Source: Eonycteris spelaea (taxonomy: Eukaryota; Chordata; Mammalia; Chiroptera; Pteropodidae). From it: a stretch of 64,000 nt of DNA. The stretch's first letter is position 1; the number at the start of each line of letters is the position of its first letter. Both the position numbers and the translations under genes were made by a program. The stretch is taken from the NCBI GenBank assembly GCA_003508835.1, contig PUFA01000007.1, forward strand, positions 17,321,001-17,385,000, given 5' to 3'. Positions 23,971 to 34,414 of this stretch are shown one piece after another. Under the pieces are notes generated by a model. That model saw nothing but the letters and a program-made list of their open reading frames with translations. It did no database searches and was not told where the DNA came from.

Positions 23971-25238
23971 AGCTTTCTTGGGGAGATTTTTTTTTTTTCC
24001 CTTGGTGAACATTGGCAAAGGCATTTGCCCAGGATGCAGACAACCTGCATCATTATAGCAAACCAGTTTATCTGTGAGCACAGACTGATGAAGCAAATGC
24101 GTGGGCCACCCTCTTTCTTATTTCTGGCCCCGTACAGTGATGTCTTAAAAAATCCCACTGAAGAAGGGTGATGGGATGAAGGGACCGGGAACACGAAATT
24201 AATGGACATTTTCTTCACCAATAAATAAGAAAATAAGGATCACTCACTGTATTTCAGACTCATCACAGCAACATCCAGACGGAAATCCAGGTGGTTAAGA
24301 ACAAGCGAAAACACATGATCTTGACACCAAAAAGAAAAAAAAGAAAAAGGAAAAAAAGGAGGTTGATGAAAAATCCAACTGCAATTATCCATCAGTTTTA
24401 GTCAACACAGGCACAAATCCAACTGTGCTCTGCTGTTTTCTGTCCCCCAATCAATGCCTCATTCTGCCGCGGTCAACTTTTCTGCTCCGAAATTTCTTTG
24501 CAGATGTATTATTAATTTCCTCTCCTCTTGTGGGAAATTCAAAAAGAAAAGAAAACACCATATCAGGTCTTTACTGTCCTAAAAAAAGCCCCAAACTTTT
24601 CATTCCAAAAATATCTCCTTGGCTTACTTTCTCCTTTATAGAGAAAAATGAACATACTTTTTCTTTATGGATCCTCGGTTCTCCATGTCCAATCATCCTT
24701 TTAGGGAGGGGGGGGCAGCTGTTTTATTATTATTTATTTATGTCAGAGCACACCAACTCCCGCGGGTCTGAAACTGGTTTATTTCATTTTTCAATATTCC
24801 CTGTGTGCACATATACACATTTGCGTTAAGATCCAGGTCTCACACGAAAAGCTTCATTCGTCCTTCTCTCTTGCACGATCAGTTTATCCACTGCGTTCTG
24901 TTCCAAGAGAGAGCTGCGTCCCGCATCCTTCATTTTTGCAAGGCACCCAACCGCCACTGCCACCAAAAAAAAAGTCTCCTTTTACATCGTCGATTCCTGT
25001 CTCCAGATCCCCCTTTCGAAGAATTTGGGGATCAACTCCCCCCGCTCGCCACCCTTCCGGCCGGCCCCTTCTCCAAAGATCTGATTAGATTTCTCATCAC
25101 AACCCGGTGCGCAATTGGATTTTTGATTTCAGCCACCCGGCCAGCCACCTTCCCCTCTCCCTCCAAACTCCCTGTTATATCCTGTCTCCTTCCCTCCACC
25201 GCCTCTGCAATTTCATAATCTCACGTTAAATGGAGTGC

Positions 25239-25268
25239 GGGAGGCGGGGGCAGGGGCGGGGGCGGAGG
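25239..25268. promoter_or_regulatory. Cluster of GC boxes
   Basis: GGAGGCGGGGGCAGGGGCGG, continuing into GGGGCGGAGG, gives three overlapping Sp1/KLF-type GGGCGG-like cores within 30 bases. Confidence 0.6.
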
Positions 25269-25329
25269 TAGTGGAGGAAAATTTCAAGGCTCCGTCAGCT
25301 GTCAAGAAGAAACCCATTCCTCCCCCTCT

Positions 25330-25348
25330 ACTTTTTTTTTTTTTTTTT
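25330..25348. repeat. T homopolymer inside the CpG island
   Basis: A T run of about 18-19 bases interrupts the island. It is a simple repeat rather than a retroelement tail, as no element adjoins it. Confidence 0.8.
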
Positions 25349-26190
25349 AAGGCCGGGGTGGCTTTCGCTTCCTCTGTCCCCGCCCCCACCCCGGCACCCG
25401 GTCCAGTTCCTCCAGGTGTTGCAGAACTCCGTGAGCAGGGCCAGGATCACGGGGGAGACGCGTGACGCTGTCCCTCGCCGGTGGCCCCGGCCGGTCCCCC
25501 GGTCCCCCTCTCCTCCATCAGTGGACAGCGGATCCGGGGGCGCTGCGGCGAAAGAAGTTCACACTGGGCTTTTATTTCAAGTGGGGCGGGCGATGTGAGG
25601 GGACCAACGGGGTGTTAGGCAATTAAAAAAATATATTAATAATAAGGAATGAAAAAGGAAAATAGAAAATGGAACGAAGGAGGAAAAAAAAAAAAAAACC
25701 CTAATCGCTGGCTCCTTTCATCCTTCGCGAATGAAACTGCAGCTTTGATCTCATTTCCAGCTGCGTCGGGTACATTTCGGAGCCACAAGTTGGTTCCTCT
25801 TGGCGCAGACCTTCCCGACGCCGGCTAGTCGTCTGCGAGGAGAAGCGTTCTCAAAGGCGCAGCTAACTCCGCGCCACCCTTAGCGCCATCGCCCAGCGCG
25901 GCAGAAACCCCGGGCCCCTTCCATCCACTTGGGCTTGAACTCTCTTCCTTCCCTTCCCGCTTCTCTCTCCTTTCCTTTCCCCCAAATAAATCAATGCGCT
26001 CCCTGTGCGAGCGGCAGCTCCAGCCAGTCTAGGCTTTCCCTCGGCCAATGCCACGTCCCGATGTTTAGGGTCCTAGACCCCAAATCTCTCGGGCTGCAGT
26101 CCCCTTCCCTCCTATGCCCCTCTTTCCTTCCCCTTTCTCTGCTTGTGATCAGTAAATACAATTACCCAATTACCTCCCATCATCTTAGCA

Positions 26191-26200
26191 CTGATTGGTC
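26191..26200 (-). promoter_or_regulatory. CCAAT-box-like site
   Basis: CTGATTGGTC contains ATTGG, the reverse complement of CCAAT, in the flanking context preferred by NF-Y. It lies just downstream of the CpG-rich part, next to the AT-rich homeodomain-like strings AATTACC and CAATTGCATTA. Confidence 0.4.
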
Positions 26201-26320
26201 AATTGCATTAACACTTGAAGTCAGGGAAGAGGGGATTGGAGCCTCTGCGGTGTGGCACCGCTGCCACCTGGAGGACAGAGTGAGAACAGCTGAGTTTCAA
26301 AGCAACCCCCACGCTCGGAG

Positions 26321-26410
26321 GTTAGTAACAGGCAAAGAAACTCAGGAGTTGTGTGGGAGAAGTTGTCATTTTTTTCTTTTTCCCCCTCACGGCCTGTTTT
26401 CATCCTGCAG
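26321..26410 (+). other. Possible 90-nt GT-AG mini-intron
   Basis: The segment starts GTTAGTAAC and ends CCTGTTTTCATCCTGCAG. A long pyrimidine run (TTTTTTTCTTTTTCCCCCTC) precedes a branch-point-like CCCTCAC about 24 bases from the AG. The donor (GAG then GTTAGT) is weaker than consensus, while the acceptor is strong. An alternative is that the acceptor is used with a farther upstream donor, such as the one near 26,279 (AGA then GTGAGA). Confidence 0.3.
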
Positions 26411-26545
26411 GTCAGGAGTTGGAGCTACAAAGGGGAAGACAATGAAATCAAATCACCACTAGGATTCAAAAATCTCAAAGCTGTTGCTTTCGGATTGCTG
26501 GGTAACATTCTCTACCCGGCTCTAGCCAAGCAGGCTGGTCACAAG
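26411..26545 (+). other. Exon-like segment with strong splice signals
   Basis: A strong acceptor (TTTTCATCCTGCAG) precedes 135 bases that end in CACAAG followed by GTAAGG, a near-perfect donor. The length is 45 codons exactly and one frame is open throughout (VRSWSYKGEDNEIKSPLGF at its start). The surrounding plus-strand frame runs from 26,351 to 26,584. I recognise no protein family. It may be an exon of a long noncoding RNA, or a 5' exon of an unknown transcript starting in the CpG island. Codon-level conservation and RNA evidence are lacking. Confidence 0.4.
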
Positions 26546-26549
26546 GTAA

Positions 26550-28055
26550 GGATTAACGCGGTACTGTTCCTTAGGACAGGCTGATCAGAGGAATCTAGGA
26601 GCAGCTGAAAAGCTGCGTGCGAGGATGCCTGTTGTCCAGCTGGATAATCTCACTAGGAGGAAGCACTGTAAAGGCTAGATAGGAGCCTTCAGCTTATGCA
26701 GTGTTGCAGTAAATTGGCCTGTTCAGTTTGTACAAGACATCTGGGACAGTTTGACAACTCAATTGCAACATCCCGGTCTCCTGGCTGTGGGCTTTTCCAA
26801 CGACTCACGTTAGGGGGAACGGTGACACATTTTAATTTCACTAAGTCTCCTTAGAAAGATGGAGAGCCCCACAAAATAATATTATTAATAATGTATTTAT
26901 ATTGGTTTCTTTCTTCACTATACAATAGTCCTGAAGCCCTTTCCGTAAACTATGATTACTCTTTTATGTCATTCATATACATAACCTTGAGATATAAAAA
27001 GGGTAAAATGAGGAATGGTAATTCAAACAATAAAAGATTATATATTTTGGGGGAAGAAGGCAAATAAACATGTTTCAGGCTGCACAATTAATGATCTCTG
27101 CCAATTTACTTTTGAGAGATGAGAATATATACTTGGTTTAAAATCAGTTTCAAAAGAGGCTTAAGTTACTCTGTTCAAGCAAATACATAAAGATTTGAGT
27201 CTTTATGTTACAAATCATAATGAGAAGTGGCATTACAAGTAAAAAAGTAAATTTTTGCTAAAGGAACATCAGAAGCATCCAAGTTCACACCAAATGTTCT
27301 TTTTTTCTTTCCTGTTATTTTCATAGTACATACATTGTTTCTTATTTAGAGTTAAAAAAATAAGAAAAAGAATGACATGTATACACTTCATTGGGTATTA
27401 AGCACATTCTGTAATATGTATTTCAGCACCTGTAAGAGGACAGACAGGCCTTTCTTTACACATGGGTTCGTGATTTATAATCTCCATCTATTTAGAGAGC
27501 TTTGATGTAGTTATGAATTGCATCAAAATGTGAAATTGTTGAGGGTAATGACATTGCTTCTATTTTTAAAATAAATGCTCACTGATCGATTTATAACACT
27601 AGTGGGCAGTTGACTATAACTTGAATTTGCCTTTTGAGCTTTACCCTTCTATGCCAATTACAATTTACCAACTAATAAACCATTAAAAGTGCACTCGCTA
27701 GCTGCTCTATAGCTTCAAAGGAGCCTACCCTCTGAAGTAAGCTAGAAGCCATTTGAAATGGAATTTTGCTTTCTAGGGACTTTGACAGCAAGGGAAAGGC
27801 CAATGATTTGTTTTTCAAAGCTTATTATTAGCTACCTACCAGACATCTTTAAAGGCTTTCAGAATGAATTAATCTATCAAATAAAGCAGCAGGGAAGGAT
27901 CAGTACTCTTTAGCCAAAAGGAAAAAGAAAAGGCTTCCTATTCCTGTTTTCTTTCCTATTCAGCAACTACAATTTCTTTTCTCACATCAGCTACTCATTC
28001 ATGTTATATAACCTTGAATTAGTCATTGGCTTTCGTTTTTTGACTCAGACTCAAC
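26550..28055. other. AT-rich unique DNA, putative first intron
   Basis: No gene or repeat is visible apart from the first copy of a short direct repeat at 27,165. If the donor at 26,546 is used, this is intronic. Confidence 0.4.
27165..27215 (+). repeat. Copy 1 of a 50-bp direct repeat
   Basis: GTTACTCTGTTCAAG, then CAAATACATAAAGATTTGAG and TCTTTATGTTACAAAT, recur at 28,960-29,009 with a few substitutions and a one-base length difference. I know no family for it. Confidence 0.75.
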
Positions 28056-28059
28056 CAAT

Positions 28060-28235
28060 TATTATTGGATATCCATATGGCAAGGTCTTTTGCTGACTTC
28101 TCATATATATCACCTTATTTAAAACTCAAAACAACCCCTTGAGAGATTTTAAAGAGGAAAGTGAAGCTAAAGCCACATACTTGGTAAGTGACACAAATAA
28201 GTTTTGAATTCAGATCCATTTAATTCCAGTTTCTT
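28060..28235 (-). mobile_element. MIR SINE relic
   Basis: ATTATTGGATATCCATATGGC, ATATCACCTTATTTAAAACTC, GAGGAAAGTGAAGCTAAAGCC and GTAAGTGACACAAATAAG reproduce the antisense MIR order with many changes. Confidence 0.65.
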
Positions 28236-28959
28236 CCAATTTTGCTATAATTTCTAGGTTTGGGGAACATGGGGAATACACCTAAGACACGCATGAGCAT
28301 TCAGGCTGTCGTCGTATCAGTGCTGATTCCCAGAGGTGAATTGGTAACCCTGTGAGAGAATGGAGTTGTCGCATTTGTCACCGAATGAGAATGACCTTAC
28401 TCAAAAAGGATAGTAGTAAGTGTAAACAAGCTGTCATACAAATATAATGCAACTTCAATATTATTAAATAACAACAAATTATTTAGTAGGAGTTGTCAGG
28501 TACTGTCAGCAATGACAGGCTATGTGTTCAAGTATAAATTTTTTATAAAAGCTCTTTTAGAAGACATAATTACCTAATGAGATATGTATTAATCACATTG
28601 TCACACTTCATTAGCCATCCAGTTACAAAAGCAAAAACAGAACAAATGCCATTAAAAGGAGATAACTTGGGAGAAGAGGGACACGTGTTGCTAATGTGGC
28701 AAGTTTGTTCTGTGGACATAAAGAATTCTGTTTTCTCTGCTTATTTGTAGGCATTTGGGGTAGTAAAAGAAAACTATCATGTTGTTTCACTTTTTGTTAG
28801 TGACTCTACCTGGTGTAATCTTTAGCAAACAGCAGAGGACAGTATCTTGTAATCAGAAATACAAAATAGGAAAAAGAAAGAATTCAGTTACTTAGCTTAA
28901 AAATAGAGAAAATATGGATGTATCTATTCTGTTTATTAATTTTATTTAACAGGCTGTAG

Positions 28960-29009
28960 GTTACTCTTTTCAAGAAAAATACATAAATTTGAATCTTTAT
29001 GTTACAAAT
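28960..29009 (+). repeat. Copy 2 of a 50-bp direct repeat
   Basis: Second copy, 1.8 kb from the first and in the same orientation: GTTACTCTTTTCAAG, then AAATACATAAATTTGAATC and TTTATGTTACAAAT. Confidence 0.75.
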
Positions 29010-29391
29010 TCTGGGAATAGATAGTCCATTTTCACTTTTGATACTTTTAAACAAAGATCAGAATATCCTGTGGGATAATCATATCTAGCTTGCCTCTATA
29101 GTCATACCTAACAAATGACATGTGAACTAGCTTCTTTAGAACAACTTTTTTTCAAAACAACTTTAATGTTAAAATACCACATTTAGTGGGAACTTATAAT
29201 ACATGTTATGCTAGACAATACTTGAGAATGTTGTATTTCAGGGCTACCAGATATCCTAATAGTAATCTATCTTTTGTTCTTTGAAATATAGCTAGGATAC
29301 TAGAGTCCAAGTAGATTTGCAAGTTTCTGTTTTTTTAAAAAACATCTTCTCTACAGTGGCTACCCCTTCACCCAGCCCCCACCCCATGTAC

Positions 29392-29445
29392 ATTCATGCC
29401 CTGCATAACGATGTTTTGGTCAATGACAGATGCACTAGATGGAAG
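29392..29445. mobile_element. Possible DNA transposon fragment
   Basis: CATGCCCTGCATAACGATG followed by TTTTGGTCAATGACAGA recalls a terminal segment seen in old mammalian cut-and-paste elements (GCATAACGACGTTTCGGTCAA). No second end was found. Confidence 0.4.
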
Positions 29446-29719
29446 TGATTTGCTAATGTCTGTATTTCCCCCTAAACCTTGATTGATTTCATAAGCATGG
29501 GTTTTTTCTTTTTTGTATTTCTAATGTTGTGAACATAGTTGAATAAATAAATATTTATTATGATATTAGGAAATGGAAGAACCTACGTCTTTTGTCTCTT
29601 ACTGAATATTCTCTTCACTGTGGCACACAAGATGATAGAAAAAATGAGATACTGCAATTACAAATAGAAAAACTAATAAAAATGCCACCAATAAAAAATT
29701 TAATCAGAGAATTATTACT

Positions 29720-30200
29720 TATGTATCAGTTAGCTATTGCTATATAATAAACTATCTCAAAACTTGGTAGCTGAAAATAGCAATCATTTATTATTTCTCA
29801 TATCTACAGGTAAGTTAGTGAATGGTTAAGTGACTCTTTTTATCTTGGCTGGGTTGTTAGCTGGTCTAAAAAAGTCTTCACTAGGACACTGGAGCAACTC
29901 AGCTCTATCTGATGTGACTCTCTCTCTCTCCCTGTTCTGAGCTTGGCCCAGGAAAATCTCTTGGTAACAGAAGTCCAAGAGAGCAAGCAGTAAAGTTTGA
30001 GTACTTTTTCAAGCTTCTGTGTGGATGAAATCTGCTTACTTCACATTAGCTAAAGCAAATCACTTGGTTGAGCCCATTGTTACAAAACAGGGCGGGTCAT
30101 TCCATCCACAATGAAAGGCCATTGTAAACATACATGACAAAAGAGAGTGAAAATTAGGGTGATCATTGCAATCAGGTCCAACTTCTGGCCCTTACAAATA
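29720..30200 (-). mobile_element. MLT1-like LTR relic, antisense
   Basis: The block begins TATCAGTTAGCTATTGCTAT, then AACTATCTCAAAACTTGGTAG, and TTTATTATTTCTCATATCTAC. This is the start pattern of the older antisense MLT1 LTRs (TTATCTATTGCTGCGTAACA, CAAAACTTAGTGGC). GCTGGGTTGTTAGCTGG and CCAAGAGAGAGCAAG-like text follow. It is strongly diverged and lacks an internal region. Confidence 0.6.
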
Positions 30201-32458
30201 ACAAATCTTAATGACTACTGGGGTTTACAGGAAAGAAAATTCTCCACATAAGGGGTCAATTAGTCACCTATTTATTTCCAAGGATGGGTAGTAACCTCCC
30301 ATTTTGTGCCAGGTATCATGGAAGTTATCACTAACTTTTCTGCTATCCCAACTTTCCTGCTCACATCCATTGTTGCTAATTCAGGAATATCTCACCCATC
30401 TATCTGCCCAATTCTTTTTGTTGTATTATTTTCCGAAGACCACTCTCAGATTCCTCTGTGGACTCTTTGCCACTAATCCTTCTTCTTACCCATGGCATCC
30501 CCTCTCTAGCACTAGTTAGCATCTGAAAAAGAAAAGCTGTGATAAAATATAAAGGAAGAAACCATACGAGAAAAAAAAAATATTCTTTATGTATAATAAC
30601 AAGAAAGCACAACACTGGGAAAACTATATGCAGTGTATAGTACAAAGGATTCATATTTTACACACATAAATACTTCTTTGAAATAACTTAGAAATAAAAG
30701 AGAAAATCAAAAATAACCTTACAGATGAGTAGGGGAAAATACTAGTCAATATGCAGAAGTGGTATTGTTAATGCTTATCGGTGCCCATGTTATTTAGCAC
30801 AGTGCCTGGCCCTTTGGTCTCGATACATTCTGATTTGTGAATGAATGAGCCATCGTCTACTTGTTTGGGGTAGGAAAGTGGGTAAAGAGTAGATATGGCA
30901 ATTATAAGCAATAGTGACACAATATGGTTAGAATTTTACAACAAGTAAGTGTAAAGAGCTGGGGGAGCAGAGGAGGCACTAGCTACCTTTATGTGGGGAC
31001 AATCCCAGAGGACTTCACAAATAAAAAGCCTTAAATAAAGCAGAGTGTCATTAATGTTAGAGTAGAGTTTTGGATGCAGGATTGCTCATGTTGTGGCCAG
31101 AGGACAGAGAATAAGGTACATTCTGAGAGGAAAAAAATATTTTGTGGCTCAAAGATTAGCAGGGCTAAAGCTTTGCTAAATTCAGCTATGGATCTGTTGA
31201 TCAGATCTTAGACGGCATGTAAAAATGAGAGCATTCAGATTTTGAAAGTTGTCTGTCAATAGAAAATGACATCTGGGAAAGAAGAGCATCAGTGAAGGGG
31301 ACATTTTGAGGGAGGATTCTTCCTTTCTGAGACCCCCTAGGCAACATGGCAAATTCCAGGAGTGACACAAAGTAATAAGGAAAAATGCTGATAGAAACAA
31401 TTGTATGACAATCTGGCAACCAATTTTGAATCAATTTATACTCAATTACATTTTAGAAATCCTTTTAAATGGTGACCCAATCTCTTACAGAACACAATCT
31501 CTTTTATCAAATGTCTCTAAAAGAGATGGTCTCTGTGCATTGAAACTACTGGTAGTGTTTTTGTACTCTCTAAATTAGGATTCTTTGCACTGAGACAAAA
31601 ATTGCCCGTAAAGGTATCTTTAAAATTCCACCAGGAATTAGTAGATGGTGTGTATCCAGTTGTGTAATTGGGGAAGACAGCTGCATTTTATCTAGCTAAA
31701 TCAGCACTTGATACTAAACAACTCGTAAAGAATGTCACTTTATTTCAGCATTAGCCATGTAGTGGAGATTTAAGAAATGATAGCCTTGTTTTCTCCACCA
31801 TATCACCATTGTGTCTTCAGGAAACAAAGTACATAGATTTCAAAATTCACTTCTCTTCACATTGAAGATGCATTAGCACATCTATGATCCCAGGCCTCCG
31901 GCTGATTTAGTAGCACGTGATTCAAATAATGTCAGACAATCTGTTTTTTAAATGTCCAGGTTTCTAACATGCACAGCATTTTTGAGGGATGTAAATAATT
32001 GTCTAGGAGATGCTGCAGATTTCAAAAACCTAATCTATGGTATTTGCACGGAACATGAAAACACCTTTATCACTTGAATGAAATATTTTTTCAAACACTG
32101 ACAATAAGCATATAAAGCAATACTATTCAGAGTCAACTTTCAAGATGGGAAGAAGTTGAGAATCCTTTGATTCACTACACGGATCTTTTTAATCCATCAA
32201 CAACTGTGTCTGTTTTATAGGGAAATGAGATATAAAATAAATATACCTGTGGCAAATGAACATTGTGTGTCTTGGAGTTGTGGTTTTATTGAACAGAGTG
32301 GACATTGGTGACTTAAATAATTGAGCATTTGACTACAACCTTCAGTTGACTATTTTCCTGAAAAGATTTCTATTAAAATTTTAAGAATGTTTATGGAAGT
32401 TCAAAGTTTCACTAGGATAATAATTATGCCATACTGTAGAAACATGTTTGTTTGTTTG
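30201..32458. other. AT-rich unassigned DNA
   Basis: Mostly nothing nameable. A short L2 or MIR 3' end (GCACAGTGCCTGGCCCTTTG, then GAATGAATGAGCC) lies at about 30,795-30,852. Open frames are short and overlap between strands. Confidence 0.45.
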
Positions 32459-32835
32459 TTTTTCTAAAGAAGACATACAAATGGACAACAGGCATATGGA
32501 AAGATACTCAACACCACTAATCATCAGGGAAGTGCAAATCAAAAAAACAATGAGATATCATCTCTCACCTGTTAGAATGACTATAATCAAAAAGATAGGA
32601 AAATAAGTGTTTGCCGGGGTTAGAGAAAATGGAACTCTTGTGCACTGATGGTAGGAATGTAAATTGATGTAGGCACTATGGAAAACAGTATGGAGGTTCC
32701 TCAAAAAATTAAATAGGACGACCATATTATTGATTGCAATCTCACTTCTAAGTATATATATCTGAAGAAAATGAGGTCAGAATCTTGAAAAGATATTTGT
32801 ATCTCCTCCCCTCCTCCATCAGTGAATATATATAT

Positions 32836-32874
<39 letters not shown>

Positions 32875-33352
32875 TAATTCAGCCATGAGAAAGAAGATGT
32901 ATGACATGAGTGGACTTTAAAGGTATTATGCTAAGTGAAATAAATCAGATAAAGACAAGTACTGTACGATCTCTCTTATATATGGGAATCTAAAGAGCAA
33001 ACAAACATAGAAACAGAGGGTAGAAAGGCTGTCACCAGGGATTGGGGTGGGGGAAATGGGGAGATGTTGTTCAAAGGGCACAAACTTTTACTTATAAGTT
33101 CCAGGGATCTTATATACAACATGGTGACTGGTTAATAATACGTGTTATGTGCCAGAAAGTTTCTAAGAGAGTAGATTTTAAATGTTCTCACCACATACAC
33201 ACACAAAGGTAATTAATTATGTGAGGTGTTGGAGGTGTTAATTTACCTTATTCTGGTAACCATTTCACAATATATATGTGTATCAAATCATCACACTGTA
33301 TAACTTACACAATGTTATATGTCAATTATATCAGTAAAATTAGAAAAAAATG
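32459..33352 (+). mobile_element. L1 3' end (ORF2 C-terminus plus 3' UTR), old L1M
   Basis: It starts in the ORF2 C-terminal region (AAAGAAGACATACAAATGGAC). It continues through TGGAAAACAGTATGGAGGTTCC and AGCCATGAGAAAGAAGATG, and into a 3' UTR with CCAGGGATTGGGGTGGGG and CAATGTTATATGTCAATTATATC. The reading frame is broken by stops. The copy is 5'-truncated and inactive. A (CA)n microsatellite has replaced part of it. Confidence 0.9.
32838..32870. repeat. (CA)n inside an L1
   Basis: About 16 CA units lie at the site where this L1 family carries a TATATACAC string, so the microsatellite probably grew from the L1 sequence itself. Confidence 0.9.
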
Positions 33353-34376
33353 ACAGAAAAAAATGACGCATTGAAATTTGATGGATTTTATTCTTATTAA
33401 TGATTCCTCATTTTTTTGTTATTGTTCTTGTTGAATTTTCTTGCTTTTTCTAGACTCAGTTTCACTTCTACGGTTATATTAAAACAAAGCTTCTCCTCAA
33501 ACAGGCCCACCCCATTCATTAGTGCCTTTTCTTTTTTGTATTCTTTATATAAGCCTAAGGCCTCAGTCTTAGGTATTTCCCTTCTCCAGGAAGAAAGATA
33601 ATTAAGGAAAAATAATTGCATATAGGTGCTAATTAACAATTTAGTTCAAAAATTTATTTAACAATTTTTATTAAATACCAATTTCAATGGCTTCTGTGTA
33701 CTACATCTGGGCAAGGTTTTAGCAAGTTCTCATTATTTTTCAGAGATGCTTACATGTTTAGAAAGGATTAGCATATACTCAGAAAGGTGATACCTTTGAT
33801 CCAAGGAAAGAGCATGGAGCAGTGCCAAGAGCAGCAACTTTGGAGTTGCGTAGACCTAGATTTGAATTTGACAAATATTCATCGTTTGTACTTTAGGAGA
33901 ACTGCAAATACTTTAGGGCTGGAGCTTAAGGACCAGTGTAGAGCAGAGAAGGGGATAAAATGCCAAGAAATGAACCTGCTCACAAAGCCAGAATAAAGAT
34001 TTTTTTTTCTGAAGAACTTGTCCAAAAGGTGATGGGGCATCATTAAAGCGATAGTGAGCTAAAAAAAAATGATAAGTTTGGGATTTTCAAAAGACATTAG
34101 AAGGGGTAATTTCCAGATGAACTGGAGGAGAAGAGGAACAACTAGACCTAGGAGAACAAACTATGGAAGGTTATGAGGATTTAAACTAAGGCAGCAGCTT
34201 TGGGGTTGGAGAGAGGGAGGTCAATATAAGAAAAGCCAAGGGCTAGAATCTACAAAATTTTAATTTACATGCTTGTTTGTTCATATGTTGTGTGTGTGTG
34301 TGTCTGTGTGTGTGCACGCGTGCACATGCATGTATGACATTCTATTTGGAGTCTATACATAACTTCTAATCAATGT
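33353..34376. other. Mixed old repeat fragments and simple repeat
   Basis: A MIR-head-like block lies at 33,808-33,880 (GAGCAGCAACTTTGGAGTTGCG, then TAGACCTAGATTTGAATTTG), comparable to the tRNA-related MIR head. A possible L2 or MIR tail is at 33,645-33,720. A TG-rich tract with an ACGCGTGCACATGCATG extension lies at 34,288-34,334. No gene is visible. Confidence 0.45.
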
Positions 34377-34414
34377 ATCCCTTCTCAGCCTTTTGGCTAA
34401 GATCAAGTGTAGTA
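34377..34414 (+). pseudogene. Truncated U2 snRNA retrocopy (nt 1-38)
   Basis: The segment starting ATCCCTTCTCAGCC, then TTTTGGCTAAGATCAAGTGTAGTA, matches the first 38 nucleotides of U2 snRNA with about two changes. It stops before the U2 branch-point-recognition region is complete. No proximal sequence element is apparent upstream, and no A tail follows. Flanks TTCTAATCAATGT (before) and TTCCAATTAATGT (after) resemble a diverged target-site duplication. That indicates a retroposed, 3'-truncated pseudogene and not a U2 gene. Confidence 0.85.

Larger units (their letters stand above)
25020..26095. promoter_or_regulatory. CpG island, likely promoter
   Basis: This is the only sustained CpG-rich stretch in the window. 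CpGs are frequent at 25,020-25,130, 25,415-25,610 and 25,725-26,095, for example CGACGCCGGCTAGTCG near 25,816. It is interrupted by an A-rich patch at 25,620-25,700. It contains GC boxes and lacks an obvious TATA box, the usual pattern of a broad CpG-island promoter. Open frames inside it (24805-25218, 25235-25465, 25416-25598, 25929-26462) are proline/serine-rich by composition and match no family I know. Transcript direction is unknown. The exon-like segment downstream favours the plus strand, and a bidirectional promoter is possible. Confidence 0.75.
21470..28055. other. Repeat-poor island around a CpG-rich segment
   Basis: Over about 6.6 kb I find no recognisable interspersed repeat, whereas the flanks carry one roughly every 1-2 kb. 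Only short A/T or purine runs occur (22,061-22,073, 23,210-23,260, 24,330-24,360, 25,330-25,348). Transposon-free stretches are known to surround developmental regulators and their noncoding transcripts. That reading is an inference here. Confidence 0.5.

Noticed and set aside
24425..25218. Two long overlapping open frames (134 and 137 codons) before the CpG island
   Set aside because: Different frames, no domain, composition follows the pyrimidine-rich DNA. No start context or splice structure makes a protein plausible.
25929..26462. 177-codon open frame, the longest in the window
   Set aside because: Ser/Pro/Leu-rich from CpG-island composition. It runs through the predicted intron and shows no family resemblance. 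Small-protein coding is not excluded but unsupported.
34377..34414. A functional U2 snRNA gene
   Set aside because: Only the first 38 nucleotides are present and no snRNA promoter elements are visible.
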